DNA of 64,000 nt from Microbacterium sp. LWO13-1.2 (GCF_038397725.1 NZ_CP151634.1:2294001-2358000), one strand, 5' to 3'; positions 34,586 through 44,338 are shown, counted from the first letter of the stretch. The notes: generated from the letters alone by a model not told the origin. Numbers and translations: made by a program.

Positions 34586-35878
34586 TCAGGCCAGAGCCAG
34601 CGCCTGATCCAGGTCGGCGATGATGTCGGCGGGGTCCTCGAGCCCGGCCGACAGTCGGATGGTGTTGAGCGAGATGCCGGCGGCAGCACGCTGCTCGGCG
34701 TTCAGATGCGAATGCGTCATCGAGGCGGGGTGCGCGACCATGCTGCGCGCGTCGCCGATGTTCGCGATCAGGCGCACCACCGTGAGGCTGTCGACCACGC
34801 GTGCGACGCGCTCGTGCGTGCTGTCGTCCTCCGGCCCGGCGAGTTCGAAGGAGAACACGGAGGGAACGCCGCGCGGCAGGTAGCGCAGCGCCAGGTCGTG
34901 CCAGGGGTTGTCGTCGAGTCCGGGGTGGTTCACCTTCGCCACGGCCGGGTGTTGCTGCAGGTGCTTCGCGACGGCCAGCGCCGTCGCGCTCTGCCTGGAC
35001 ACCCGCAGGTCGAGCGTCTCGATGCCCAGCAGGATCTGCCAGGCGTTGAAGGGCGAGAGGGAGGGGCCGAGATCGTGCACGTACTTCGACTTCACCAGCG
35101 GCGCGAACGACTGCCCGATTCCGAAGCGCTCCCACAGCACGAGTTCGCCGAACCGCTTGTACGGCGCGGTGAACTGCGGCCAGCGCTCGGGGTCGGCGCC
35201 GAAGTCGAACGTGCCCTGATCGACGACGACGCCGCCGAGCGACGTGCCGTGCCCGGAGAGGAATTTGGTCGCCGAATGCACCACGAAGTCGGCACCGTGC
35301 TCGCCGGGTCGCACGAGGAAGGGTGTGCCGACGGTGTTGTCGATGACGAGGGGGACGCCGGCCTCGTGCGCGATGTCGGCGACGAGTCGGATGTCGAGCA
35401 CCTGCGCCACCGGATTGGCGACCGATTCGGCGAACAGGGCGCGCGTCTGCGGGGTGATCGCAGCGCGCCAGGCCTCCGGGTCGTCCTGGTCGACGAATGT
35501 CGTGTTGATGCCGAAGTCCTCGAAGGTGTCCTGCAGCAGGTCGACCGTGCCGCCGTAGAGCTGGTTCGCGGCCACGATGTGCCCGTTCCGGCCGACGAGC
35601 GCCAGCAGCGTCACCGCGACGGCGGCCTGGCCGGAGGCCACGGCCACGGCGGACGCGCCGCCTTCGAGAGCCGCGACCCGCTCTTCGAGCACCTGCTGGG
35701 TCGGACTGGCGTTGCGGCTGTACAGGTTGCCGGTCTTGCGCAGCGCGAACAGATCGGCGGCATCGGCGAGCGAGGCGAACTGGAACGCGGCCGTCTGATA
35801 GATCGGCGGGATCGCGCTGTTCTGAGGGGTCCCCGGAACATAGCCTGCCTGGATCTGCTGGGTCGCGAACTCGCTCAT
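34586..35878 (-). CDS. metY: O-acetylhomoserine sulfhydrylase / cysteine synthase type
   Basis: PLP enzyme (430 aa) adding sulfide to O-acetyl-L-homoserine to give homocysteine. [39 protein letters not shown], the PLP lysine in [21 protein letters not shown] and the late [19 protein letters not shown] are MetY signatures; the last distinguishes it from cystathionine enzymes. ATG at 35878. It is divergent from the ABC importer/monooxygenase operon across 195 nt holding a palindrome, suggesting that sulfur supply links the two units. Confidence 0.92.
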   Translation of the reverse strand: MSEFATQQIQAGYVPGTPQNSAIPPIYQTAAFQFASLADAADLFALRKTGNLYSRNASPTQQVLEERVAALEGGASAVAVASGQAAVAVTLLALVGRNGHIVAANQLYGGTVDLLQDTFEDFGINTTFVDQDDPEAWRAAITPQTRALFAESVANPVAQVLDIRLVADIAHEAGVPLVIDNTVGTPFLVRPGEHGADFVVHSATKFLSGHGTSLGGVVVDQGTFDFGADPERWPQFTAPYKRFGELVLWERFGIGQSFAPLVKSKYVHDLGPSLSPFNAWQILLGIETLDLRVSRQSATALAVAKHLQQHPAVAKVNHPGLDDNPWHDLALRYLPRGVPSVFSFELAGPEDDSTHERVARVVDSLTVVRLIANIGDARSMVAHPASMTHSHLNAEQRAAAGISLNTIRLSAGLEDPADIIADLDQALALA

Positions 35879-35917
35879 CCGTCCATCATCCGGGGAGCGC
35901 CGATCCGGCACCGGGAT

Positions 35918-35937
35918 ATGTCGAACTGTTGCGACAT
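35918..35937. promoter_or_regulatory. Palindrome between metY and the importer operon
   Basis: ATGTCG and CGACAT are separated by 8 bp and lie 40 bp before metY and 137 bp before the binding-protein gene. A candidate operator for a dimeric regulator; the regulator is not identified in the window. Confidence 0.4.
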
Positions 35938-36073
35938 GAGCCGCCCACGTGACGCGCTGTTTCCGGCCGTGACGAGCGGTGTCTTCTCGTGACGACGTCG
36001 TTCGCGACCCGCATCCGGAACTCCCTAGCGTGAACGGCACCCGTCACATCGAACCCTCTCCAGGAGGCCCCGC

Positions 36074-37708
36074 ATGAACCGTCGACTCGTCCGCGTCGCA
36101 GCAGTAGCAGTCCCGCTCGTGATGGTGGCGAGCCTCGTCGCCTGTGCCGCTTCGCCTGCTCCGGCCGGCGCACCTGCGGAAACAGGAGAGCCGATCACGG
36201 GCGGCACACTCACCTATCTCGAGCACCAGACCTACACGAACCTGTACCCGCCGCAGGCCGGTTTCTACCCGAACGGCGGCATTGTCAACAACATCGCCGC
36301 GCGGCTCACCTGGCAGAACCCGGAGACCCTGGAGATCGAGCCGTGGATCGCGAGCGCCTGGACGGTGAACGCCGACGCGACCGAGTACACGTTCGATCTG
36401 CAGCCGGACGTGACGTTCTCGGACGGGACCCCGGTAGATGCCGAGGCGGTGCAGAAGAACTTCGACACCTACGGACTCGGCGATGCCGACCGAGGTCTCA
36501 CGGTCTCCGAGGCGATCAACAACTACGCCGGCAGCGAGGTCGTCGATGCGGATACCGTGACGTTCCGATTCTCGGCGCCGTCGCCCGGGTTCCTCCAGGC
36601 GACGTCGACGATCAACTCGGGCCTGCTGTCCCCGGACACGCTCGACGGCACCATCGAGGACTTCGGCGCCGGCAACGCCACCGAGATCATCGGTGCGGGG
36701 CCTTTCACCGTCACGCAGGAGAAGCTCGGCGCCGAACTCACGTTCGCCGCCCGCGAGGACTACGCCTGGGCGCCGGAGAGCGCTGAGAACCAGGGCAGGC
36801 CGTACCTCGACGAGGTGCACCTCATCGTCACCCCGGAGGACTCGGTGCGCATCGGATCGCTGCTCGCGGGCCAGGCCGACTACGTCCGCTATGTGCAGGC
36901 ATTCGACGAGGAGCGCGTCGAGAGCGCCGGGTTCGCGCTCTACGCTCCGCAGACCCGCGGCGTGAACAACTCGATCGCGCTGCGTCCCGAGAACCCGCTG
37001 CTGTCCGACATCCGCGTCCGCCAGGCGATCATCGCCGCGGTGGATGCCCAGGAGGTCGTCGACACGCTCTTCACCGAGAACTATCCGGTGGCGACGTCGG
37101 TGCTGTCCTCTCAGGCCCTCGGCTACAAGGACGAGTCGGAGCACTACGCGTACGACCCGAAGAAGGCCGAGAAGCTGCTCGGCGAGGCCGGGTGGAAGCC
37201 CGGCGCCGACGGCATCCGCGAGAAGGACGGTGCGCGCCTGTCGATCACCGTCTACGAGGCCAAGCCGCAGCCGCAGTCGAAGCAGACACTCGAACTCGTC
37301 GCCCAGCAGTTGGCGAAGGTGGGCGTCGAGCTCCTGGTCAAGCCCGGCGATGCCGGCAGCTACGCGGAGGACACGCGCGACCCGCTGAAGACCGGCTTCT
37401 ACCACTCGATGGTCGGCCGGGCGGATCTCGACGTGATCAAGAGCCAGTACTTCACGAAGAACCGCGACGTGCTGATCTCGAAGGATGCGAAGCTCGACGG
37501 GCTCCTCCTCGCCGTGGCCTCCGAGCCCGATGCCGAGAAGCGCATCGCCGCCTCGCAGGCGGTGCAGGACTACATCGCCGAGCAGGCGTACGTCCTCCCC
37601 CTGTTCGAGGAGCCGCAGGTCTACGGCGCCGCGACATACGTCCAGGGAGTCGCCTACGAGTCGGTGGGCCGCCCCACCTTCTCCGGGGTCTGGCTCCAGG
37701 ACCACTGA
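36074..37708 (+). CDS. ABC transporter substrate-binding lipoprotein (SBP_bac_5, KPN_01854-like)
   Basis: 544-aa extracytoplasmic binding protein. The signal peptide ends in the lipobox LVAC (Cys about residue 25), so it is membrane-anchored. TYLEHQTYTNLYPPQAG and VTFSDGTPVDAEAVQKNFDTY are family-5 blocks for oligopeptides, nickel or related ligands. It resembles the family I remember as KPN_01854, which co-occurs with the luciferase-like and CMD genes found downstream here. AGGAGGCCCCGC precedes the ATG. First gene of a seven-gene operon. Ligand unknown, perhaps a sulfur- or nitrogen-containing compound. Confidence 0.87.
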   Translation: MNRRLVRVAAVAVPLVMVASLVACAASPAPAGAPAETGEPITGGTLTYLEHQTYTNLYPPQAGFYPNGGIVNNIAARLTWQNPETLEIEPWIASAWTVNADATEYTFDLQPDVTFSDGTPVDAEAVQKNFDTYGLGDADRGLTVSEAINNYAGSEVVDADTVTFRFSAPSPGFLQATSTINSGLLSPDTLDGTIEDFGAGNATEIIGAGPFTVTQEKLGAELTFAAREDYAWAPESAENQGRPYLDEVHLIVTPEDSVRIGSLLAGQADYVRYVQAFDEERVESAGFALYAPQTRGVNNSIALRPENPLLSDIRVRQAIIAAVDAQEVVDTLFTENYPVATSVLSSQALGYKDESEHYAYDPKKAEKLLGEAGWKPGADGIREKDGARLSITVYEAKPQPQSKQTLELVAQQLAKVGVELLVKPGDAGSYAEDTRDPLKTGFYHSMVGRADLDVIKSQYFTKNRDVLISKDAKLDGLLLAVASEPDAEKRIAASQAVQDYIAEQAYVLPLFEEPQVYGAATYVQGVAYESVGRPTFSGVWLQDH

Positions 37709-37721
37709 CGGGGGTGCACTC

Positions 37722-38708
37722 ATGAGCTTCGTCCTCCGACGAGCCGGGCAGGCCGCGATCGTGCTGATCGCGGCTTTCACGGCCACCTTCTTCCTGCTGC
37801 AGCTGCTGCCGGGGGATGCGATCCTGATCAAGTTCGCCGATCCCAGCCTCGGACTCTCGGCCGAGCAGCTCGACGGCATCCGCGCCACCTACGGCGCCGA
37901 CCTGCCCTGGTGGCAGCAGTACGCGCACGCGGCGCTCGGGTTCCTCCGCGGCGACTTCGGCTATTCGACCCAGTTCGGCACGCCGGTCCTCGCCCTCCTC
38001 ACCGAGGCGATCCCGTCGACGCTGCTGCTCGCCTCGCTGGGGTTCGTCGTCGCGGTCCTGCTCGCGGCGGTCATCGCGGCGGTGTCGTCGCTGGCGCCCT
38101 TCGCCTGGCTGCGTGGCCTCCTTCGGCAGGTGCCTGGACTGTTCGTCGCGGTTCCGGTGTTCTGGCTCGGCATCCTGCTCATCCAGGTGTTCTCCTTCGG
38201 CCTCGGCTGGGTGCCGATCGTCGGCGCCGACCCGGTGCAGGGGCTCATCCTTCCGGTGCTTACGCTCGCCGTGCCGATCTCGGCACCGATCGCACAGGTG
38301 CTCGTGCGGGCGATCGACCAGGTGCAGGCGCAGCCGTTCATCACCGTCGTCCGGGCCAAGGGGGCACCGCCCGCCTGGGTGCTGACCCGATCGGTCGCGC
38401 GGAACGCCGCCCTGCCGACACTCACCATCGCCGGCCTGCTCTTCGGCGAACTCGTCGGCGGAGCCGTGGTCACCGAGACGGTCTTCGGGCGCACCGGCAT
38501 CGGACGCCTCACCGAGCAGGCCGTCGCCAACCAGGACATCCCGGTGCTGCAGGGAGTCGTGCTCATCTCGGCGCTCGGGTTCGTCCTCATCAGCTTCGCG
38601 GTCGATCTCGTCACCCCGCTCATCGACCCGCGTCAGCGCCGGACCGTCGCGTCATCCGCCCGCCGTGCGCCCCTCGACGCGCGCAGAGATCAGGAGGTGA
38701 TCGCATGA
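37722..38708 (+). CDS. ABC transporter permease, DppB-like
   Basis: 328-aa inner-membrane subunit. The N-terminal helix FVLRRAGQAAIVLIAAF is followed by the long periplasmic loop and five further helices. The EAA-type loop AKGAPPAWVLTRSVARNAAL and the TETVFGRTGIGRLTEQAV segment are standard for DppB. The ATG is at 37722, 14 nt after the lipoprotein stop. It overlaps the second permease by 4 nt. Confidence 0.9.
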   Translation: MSFVLRRAGQAAIVLIAAFTATFFLLQLLPGDAILIKFADPSLGLSAEQLDGIRATYGADLPWWQQYAHAALGFLRGDFGYSTQFGTPVLALLTEAIPSTLLLASLGFVVAVLLAAVIAAVSSLAPFAWLRGLLRQVPGLFVAVPVFWLGILLIQVFSFGLGWVPIVGADPVQGLILPVLTLAVPISAPIAQVLVRAIDQVQAQPFITVVRAKGAPPAWVLTRSVARNAALPTLTIAGLLFGELVGGAVVTETVFGRTGIGRLTEQAVANQDIPVLQGVVLISALGFVLISFAVDLVTPLIDPRQRRTVASSARRAPLDARRDQEVIA

Positions 38709-39604
38709 GCGTTCCCGTCATCTCCGAAACCGATGCGCTGGTCCTCGCAGCGATCGAGCCGCCGCCGGAGGCCGCGGCGTCCGAGTCCGCACGTCGTCGA
38801 TCGCGCCTGCGCGCGGCGCCCTGGGCACTCCTCCTCGCGTTCGCCGTCGTCGCGCTCGCCGTGCTGTGGGCGGTCATTCCCGGCGTCTTCGCACCGAGCA
38901 ACCCGCTCGAGGGTGTGCCGTCCGACAAACTTCTGCCGCCCAGCGCCGCGCACTGGTTCGGCACCGACATCCTGGGGCGCGATCTGTTCGGACGCGTCGT
39001 GCACGGCTCGGTCCACTCGCTGTCCGGTGCGCTGATCGCGGTCACCGTCGGTCTCGTGCTGGGCACCCTCATCGGCGCGATCGCTGGATCCGTCGGTGGC
39101 GTGCTCGACGACATCCTGATGCGGGTCGTCGATGTACTCCTCGCCATCCCTGGGCTGCTGCTGTCGCTCTCGATCATCATCCTGCTCGGGTTCGGCACGG
39201 TGAACGCGGCGATCGCCGTCGGGCTCGGGAGCATCGCCGCCTTCGCACGGCTGATGCGATCGGAGGTGGCTCGAGTTCGCCGCACCGAGTACGTCGAGGC
39301 GGCGTACGGCAGCGGCGCGACCTTCTTCGCCGTGCTGCGCAGGCACGTGCTGCCGAACTCGCTCACTCCGATCGTGGCGCTCGCCGCCCTGCAGTTCGGC
39401 ACCGCGATTCTGGCGATCTCGACCCTCGGCTTCCTGGGGTACGGTGCGCCGCCGCCCACTCCGGAGTGGGGGCTGCTCATCGCCGAGGGGCGCAACCATG
39501 TCGGGACGGCGTGGTGGCTCACAGCGCTCCCCGGACTCGTCGTGGTCGCCGTCGTCCTCAGCGCCAACCGGATCAGTCATCGACTGGGCAGGAGCACAAG
39601 ATGA
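38705..39604 (+). CDS. ABC transporter permease, DppC-like
   Basis: 299 aa. HWFGTDILGRDLFGRVVHG is the DppC N-terminal periplasmic signature. YVEAAYGSGATFFAVLRRHV is the EAA loop, and GFLGYGAPPPTPEWGLLIAEG follows. The ATG at 38705 is chosen over a longer shadow frame. It overlaps both neighbours by 4 nt. It forms the channel with the DppB-like subunit. Confidence 0.9.
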   Translation: MSVPVISETDALVLAAIEPPPEAAASESARRRSRLRAAPWALLLAFAVVALAVLWAVIPGVFAPSNPLEGVPSDKLLPPSAAHWFGTDILGRDLFGRVVHGSVHSLSGALIAVTVGLVLGTLIGAIAGSVGGVLDDILMRVVDVLLAIPGLLLSLSIIILLGFGTVNAAIAVGLGSIAAFARLMRSEVARVRRTEYVEAAYGSGATFFAVLRRHVLPNSLTPIVALAALQFGTAILAISTLGFLGYGAPPPTPEWGLLIAEGRNHVGTAWWLTALPGLVVVAVVLSANRISHRLGRSTR

Positions 39605-41229
39605 GCGTTCTCTCCGTTGCGGACCTGCGGGTCTCCTACGCCACCCGAGACGGCCGACGTGATGTCGTGCACGGAGTGACATTCGAGATCGGGGAGGGGG
39701 AGACCCTCGCCCTGGTCGGCGAGTCCGGTTCCGGTAAGTCCACCACCGCGCATGCACTTCTCGGTCTGCTGTCTGACGGCGGGCGCGTCGAGGGCGGACA
39801 GGTGCGGCTCGGCGAGCTCGACATCTCCGGGTGGTCGGATCGTGCGCTGCGTGGCATCCGGGGTCCAGCGATCGGACTCGTCCCGCAGGACCCGGTGACC
39901 TCGCTCGATCCGGTGCGACCGATCGGCGCACAGGTGGGGGAGATCCTGCGACTGCACGGGCACCGCGACCGCCGCTCGCGTCGGGCGCGGGTGCTCGAGC
40001 TGCTCGAAAGAGTCGGAATCGACGACCCCGACCTGCGGGCGAGACAGTATCCGCACGAGCTCTCTGGCGGGATGCGTCAGCGCGTGCTCATCGCGACCGC
40101 GGTCGCCCTGCGCCCCCGGCTGCTCATCGCCGATGAACCGACCAGTGCCTTGGACGTCACGGTGCAGCGGCGCGTACTCGATCTGCTCGACGACCTTCGT
40201 CGGGACGAGGGAACGAGCATCCTCCTCGTCACACACGACCTCGGCGTCGCCGCGGACCGTGCGCAACGGCTGGTCGTGCTCAAGGACGGTCGTATCGTCG
40301 AACAGGGAGAGAGCGCGAGCGTCCTGGATGCGCCGACCGATCCCTACACGCGCCAGCTGCTCGCCGACGCGCCCGCGTTCGTCACGGGGTTCCGCCGTAC
40401 GGAAGCTCCGCCCTTCCTCCGGGATGCGGCTGCCGTCGCAGCGGAGAACCCCTATGCGCTCGTCGCCACCGGCCTCGTGAAGGAATTCCGCGTCGCAGGA
40501 CGCGAGCGGTTCCGCGCGGTCGACGATGTGTCGTTCCGCGTGCGTCGAGGCACGACGCACGCGCTGGTGGGGGAGTCCGGCTCGGGCAAGACCACGACGG
40601 CTCGGCTGATCGCGCGCTTCGACAGGCCGGACGCGGGGAGCGTCGAAGTCGCGGGAGAAGATGTGACCTCGGCATCCGGCGAACGTCTTCGCGCGCTGCG
40701 GGAACGCATCCAGTTCGTCTACCAGAACCCGTTCGCCTCGCTCGATCCGCGCCAGCAGATCGCCGACATCATCGCCGAGCCGCTGCAGAATTTCCGCATC
40801 GGCTCGAAGCAGGAACGCCGAACGCGCGCTCTCGCACTGATCGACCGGGTGTCCCTGCCCGCCGACGTCGCGCGGCGCACGCCACGCGAATTGTCCGGAG
40901 GTCAGCGGCAGCGTGTCGCGATCGCCCGCGCCCTGGCGATCGACCCGGAGATCGTGGTGCTCGACGAAGCGGTCTCCGCTCTGGACGTGACTGTTCAGGC
41001 GCGCATCCTCGAGCTGCTCGCCTCGCTGCAGAGCGAACTGGGCCTCACCTACCTGTTCATCTCGCATGATCTCGCGGTGGTGCGCAGGATCAGCCACACG
41101 GTCTCGGTGATGCGCCGTGGCCGAATCGTCGAGGAGGGGCCGACGGAGCGCCTCTTCGACGACCCCCAGCACGAATACGCCCGGGAGCTGCTCGCCGCCG
41201 TCCCCGGCCGATCGGAGGTTCTCGGATGA
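39601..41229 (+). CDS. ABC transporter ATP-binding protein with two NBDs (DppD-DppF fusion)
   Basis: 542 aa with two complete ATPase domains. The first has Walker A GESGSGKSTT, signature LSGGMRQRV and Walker B LLIADEPTSALD. The second (from about residue 295) has GESGSGKTTT, LSGGQRQRV and VVLDEAVSALD. Each NBD carries the oligopeptide-transporter extension. A single-chain double ATPase is common for this importer type in actinobacteria. It overlaps the permease and the monooxygenase genes by 4 nt each. Confidence 0.93.
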   Translation: MSVLSVADLRVSYATRDGRRDVVHGVTFEIGEGETLALVGESGSGKSTTAHALLGLLSDGGRVEGGQVRLGELDISGWSDRALRGIRGPAIGLVPQDPVTSLDPVRPIGAQVGEILRLHGHRDRRSRRARVLELLERVGIDDPDLRARQYPHELSGGMRQRVLIATAVALRPRLLIADEPTSALDVTVQRRVLDLLDDLRRDEGTSILLVTHDLGVAADRAQRLVVLKDGRIVEQGESASVLDAPTDPYTRQLLADAPAFVTGFRRTEAPPFLRDAAAVAAENPYALVATGLVKEFRVAGRERFRAVDDVSFRVRRGTTHALVGESGSGKTTTARLIARFDRPDAGSVEVAGEDVTSASGERLRALRERIQFVYQNPFASLDPRQQIADIIAEPLQNFRIGSKQERRTRALALIDRVSLPADVARRTPRELSGGQRQRVAIARALAIDPEIVVLDEAVSALDVTVQARILELLASLQSELGLTYLFISHDLAVVRRISHTVSVMRRGRIVEEGPTERLFDDPQHEYARELLAAVPGRSEVLG

Positions 41230-42260
41230 CCGCGCCCACACTCGCCTTCTTCACCCGTCTGCTCGACGACGCTTCTCCGGCGGAGCGCTATGCGCTCGCC
41301 ACCGCGCAGATCCAGCACGCCGAACAGCACGGGATCCAGCGTGCCTGGGTCGCGCAGCACCACTTCCGCGCCGCGGAGGGCGGGTTGCCTTCGCCGCTGG
41401 TCTTCCTCGCCAACGTCGCGGCGCACACCTCGCGCATCCGGCTGGGAACCGGCGTGATCACACTGTCGATCGAGGACCCGGTGCGCGTGGCGGAAGACGC
41501 GGCGGTCGCCGACCTCCTCTCCGGAGGGCGGATCGACATCGGGCTCGGCAGCGGTGGCACGCCCTCATCGTTCGCACCTTTCGGCGAAGACGTACGTGAG
41601 AAGGCAGCGACCTATGACCGCAAGCTCGGGGTGCTGCTGGATGCGCTCTCCGGGCGTGACATCGGGGCGGCCAACACTCTCTACCCCGACGGCTCCGCGT
41701 TGTCGTCGCGGATCTGGCAGGCGACGTTCTCCGCCCACGGCGGCACACGCGCCGGTGCTCACGGGCACGGGCTCCTGCTCTCGCGCACGCAACCGCGACC
41801 GAAGGACGACCCGCAGGCTCCGCTCGCGAGGCTGCAGGAACCGATCATCGACGCCTACCTCGAGGCTCTCCCGCCTGGTGCCGAACCGCGGATCACCGCA
41901 TCCCGCACGATCTTCGTGGCCGATGACCGCGCCGAGGCGCTGCGCTTCGCCGAGGTCGGTCTGCGCCGCGCCGCCGAAGGTTTCCGCCGCCAGGGGCAGG
42001 TGATTCCGGGCGACACCCTGGACGACCTCATCGCCGCGCTGGACACCCACCTCGGCACGCCGGAGGACGTGGCCGCATCCCTGGCCGCTGATGCCTCGCT
42101 TCGCAGAGCGACGGAGATCGCATTCCAGGTGCACTCGGTGGACGCACCCCATGATCACGTGCTGCGCTCGATCGAGCTGTTCACCGCCGAGGTCGCCCCG
42201 GCGCTCGGCTACGCGCTCGACACCTCATTCGACAACGGAACCGTGAAGGAGAAAGCATGA
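41226..42260 (+). CDS. LLM-class flavin-dependent monooxygenase (KPN_01858-like)
   Basis: 344-aa luciferase-like (TIM-barrel) FMN enzyme. WVAQHHFRAAEGGLPSPLVF, RIRLGTGVITLSIEDPVRVAEDAAVADLLSGGR and IDIGLGSGGTPSSFAPFGED (written here in pieces) are hallmark blocks. It is coupled by ATGA overlaps to the ATPase before and the CMD gene after. Members oxidise alkanesulfonates, amines or thiols with reduced flavin, and no flavin reductase gene is present here. Together with the CMD partners it suggests oxidative release of sulfur or nitrogen from an imported compound. Pathway unproven. Confidence 0.87.
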   Translation: MTAPTLAFFTRLLDDASPAERYALATAQIQHAEQHGIQRAWVAQHHFRAAEGGLPSPLVFLANVAAHTSRIRLGTGVITLSIEDPVRVAEDAAVADLLSGGRIDIGLGSGGTPSSFAPFGEDVREKAATYDRKLGVLLDALSGRDIGAANTLYPDGSALSSRIWQATFSAHGGTRAGAHGHGLLLSRTQPRPKDDPQAPLARLQEPIIDAYLEALPPGAEPRITASRTIFVADDRAEALRFAEVGLRRAAEGFRRQGQVIPGDTLDDLIAALDTHLGTPEDVAASLAADASLRRATEIAFQVHSVDAPHDHVLRSIELFTAEVAPALGYALDTSFDNGTVKEKA

Positions 42261-42898
42261 CTCAGGACATCGTCGATCAGATCGCGGGGGTGACGCCGGC
42301 GTTGGATGCGCTGCGCCGTCGACGCCCGGTGACCAGGGAGCAGTTGCAGGCGACCTTCGACGCGCTCTTCCACCCCGTCTCGACCGAGCACGTCTCGTTG
42401 GCCGAGCGTGAGCTCGTCGCGGCCTTCGCGACAGGGCTCGCCGGGACCGACGCCACCGCGACGTTCTATGCCGCACGAGCGTTGGACGTCGAACCGGAAC
42501 GGGCCGCCGTCGTCCTCGCCGAGGCCGCATCCGCGGCGCAGAGGGGTCCCTTCGGCGTCTTCGCCGAGGACGGCCTTCAGGGAGAGAACACCGAGGGGGA
42601 GCGCTATGCGCCCTCGCTGGAGACATCCGTCGCGCTCGGTCAGCGGCTCGCCTCGGCGTTGGCGCACACCCACCTGCTGGTCTTCCGGCCGCGGGAAGCC
42701 GGGGTCGCGGACCTGCGGAGTCTGCTCGCGGCAGGCTGGTCGCCGGACGGAATCGTCACGCTCTCCCAGCTCATCTCCTTCCTCGCCTTCCAGCAGCGCG
42801 TGGTCACCGGTCTTCGCGTGCTCTCCGCGACGGGGCTCGCCGAGGATCGCGCCGCGAACATCGCGCTCGCGATCGACTCCGAGGAGGAAGCAGCATGA
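42257..42898 (+). CDS. CMD domain protein (Avi_7170-like)
   Basis: 213 aa related to the AhpD/carboxymuconolactone decarboxylase fold. VDQIAGVTPALDALRRRRP, SLAERELVAAFATGLAG and GIVTLSQLISFLAFQQRVVTGL are visible. The usual AhpD CxxC is absent in this copy, which suggests a structural or substrate-binding role beside the next gene, which retains it. Overlaps both neighbours by 4 nt. I recall this family as an obligate neighbour of the monooxygenase and the next gene. Confidence 0.78.
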   Translation: MTQDIVDQIAGVTPALDALRRRRPVTREQLQATFDALFHPVSTEHVSLAERELVAAFATGLAGTDATATFYAARALDVEPERAAVVLAEAASAAQRGPFGVFAEDGLQGENTEGERYAPSLETSVALGQRLASALAHTHLLVFRPREAGVADLRSLLAAGWSPDGIVTLSQLISFLAFQQRVVTGLRVLSATGLAEDRAANIALAIDSEEEAA

Positions 42899-43515
42899 GC
42901 CATGCCCAGAGGGTTCTCCTGGAGGACGGTGCTCCCCATCCGCACGCTTTCACCCGTGCCGAAGTCGGCTGGACGCCGCATCTCGCTCCGCTCGCCGAGG
43001 ATGAACTCACCGAGCGACACATCGACGGGCTGGTCGATGCCGCTCGCGTGAAGAGCGACTACTTCCGACTGCTCGCCCGCGACCCGGAGGTCCTGAAGGC
43101 GCGCACCCTCGTCGACAAGGACATCTTCTACAACGCGGCCGAAGGGCTGCCGCGCGCCGATCGCGAACTCGCAGCGACCGCCGCCTCCCGCCGCAACGGC
43201 TGCGTGTTCTGCGCGTCGGTGCACTCGCGCTTCTCGGCCCATCACAGCAAGCGCGCCGACGATGTCGATCGGCTCCTTGCGGAGGGAGTGGGTGCAGATC
43301 TGGGCGCGCGATGGAATGCCGTGGTCGCGGCATCCGTCGCCCTTACCGATACGCCGAGTTCGTTCAACGATGCCGAGATCGATCGCCTGCGTGACGTCGG
43401 CCTCGACGATCTGGAGATCGCCGACGTCATCCACGGCGCCGCGTTCTTCAACTGGGCGAACCGGCTGATGCTCTCGCTCGGGAGGGCCGTGGCACCGGTC
43501 GGCGAGTCCCACTGA
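42895..43515 (+). CDS. AhpD-like peroxidase domain protein (Avi_7169-like)
   Basis: 206 aa. RRNGCVFCASVHSRFSAHHSKR carries the CxxC-x-x-x-H redox centre of AhpD-type alkylhydroperoxidases. FFNWANRLMLSLG near the end matches the family tail. It could remove peroxide or a hydroperoxy intermediate generated by the flavin monooxygenase. It is the last gene of the seven-gene operon; the next gene is convergent and begins 2 nt on. Confidence 0.85.
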   Translation: MSHAQRVLLEDGAPHPHAFTRAEVGWTPHLAPLAEDELTERHIDGLVDAARVKSDYFRLLARDPEVLKARTLVDKDIFYNAAEGLPRADRELAATAASRRNGCVFCASVHSRFSAHHSKRADDVDRLLAEGVGADLGARWNAVVAASVALTDTPSSFNDAEIDRLRDVGLDDLEIADVIHGAAFFNWANRLMLSLGRAVAPVGESH

Positions 43516-43516
43516 C

Positions 43517-44338
43517 TCAGGCCGGCGCGGCTTGGGCTGCGACGAACCGTGCGATCGCCGTCAGTGTCTCTGGGTGCTCCTCCAGATGCGGAAGGTGCGC
43601 GACGTCGCGGAGCTCGACCAATTCGGCATCGGGCAGGGAGGTGGCGATGTGATGGGCATTCCGCCGTACGTGCGCCAGGTCGAGTTCGCCGATCAGTACG
43701 ATCGCGGGCACCGTGATCTCGGCGAGGCGGGGCCAGGCCTCGCCGATCGAGGCCTCCGCGCCGGGGTCGGGGGCGGCGAGAGCGCGGCCGTTCATCTCCA
43801 GGAAGAGGGCGCGGGCCCCGGGCGCGGCACGATCGGCGTGCCCGGGGCCGTCGAGCCACACTTCGGCCTCGAGACGGTTGACCTCGTCGAGGTCGCCCCT
43901 GGCATCGGCGGCGTCGATGCGGCGGTCCAGTTCCGCGACGAGCGGTTCGAGATCGGGTGCGGGCGCGCCGCCGATCGCCGGGGCGATCAGGACGAGGGCC
44001 CGGACGCGGTCCGGGTGCGCAAGGGCGAGGTTGATCGCCGCGCGGCCGCCCATCGAGCAGCCGATGACGATCGCCCTGTCGACGACCAGGGCGTCGAGCA
44101 CGGCGACGGCGTCGGACACGGGCGACCAGCCGTCCTCCGCGTCGTATTCCGTCTCGCCGTAGCCTCGAGTGTCGTAGCGGATGCTGTGCACAGCGGCGCC
44201 GAGACGGTCCACCAGGGGCGCCCAGGACCGTCGATCCGTCACACCGGCGTGGATCATCAGTACGGGCGCGCCGGACGCAGATCCGCTGTGCTCGACCGCG
44301 AGCCGAGCCCGGCCGGAGGCGACGTTCTCGCGCGTCAC
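43517..44338 (-). CDS. Alpha/beta hydrolase
   Basis: 273 aa. LMIHAGVTDRRSWAPLVDRL sets the oxyanion region; the usual HG is HA here. IVIGCSMGGRAAINLAL is the nucleophile elbow (Ser in GCSMGG), and VRDVAHLPHLEEHPETL-type residues near the end supply the histidine. It overlaps the oxidoreductase gene upstream by 4 nt, so the pair is co-translated. Substrate unknown. It resembles 3-oxoadipate enol-lactonase-like hydrolases. Confidence 0.82.
   Translation of the reverse strand: MTRENVASGRARLAVEHSGSASGAPVLMIHAGVTDRRSWAPLVDRLGAAVHSIRYDTRGYGETEYDAEDGWSPVSDAVAVLDALVVDRAIVIGCSMGGRAAINLALAHPDRVRALVLIAPAIGGAPAPDLEPLVAELDRRIDAADARGDLDEVNRLEAEVWLDGPGHADRAAPGARALFLEMNGRALAAPDPGAEASIGEAWPRLAEITVPAIVLIGELDLAHVRRNAHHIATSLPDAELVELRDVAHLPHLEEHPETLTAIARFVAAQAAPA

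Noticed and set aside
35879..36073. SAM riboswitch before metY
   Set aside because: No S-box-like conserved core or K-turn sequence was found; only a simple palindrome is present.
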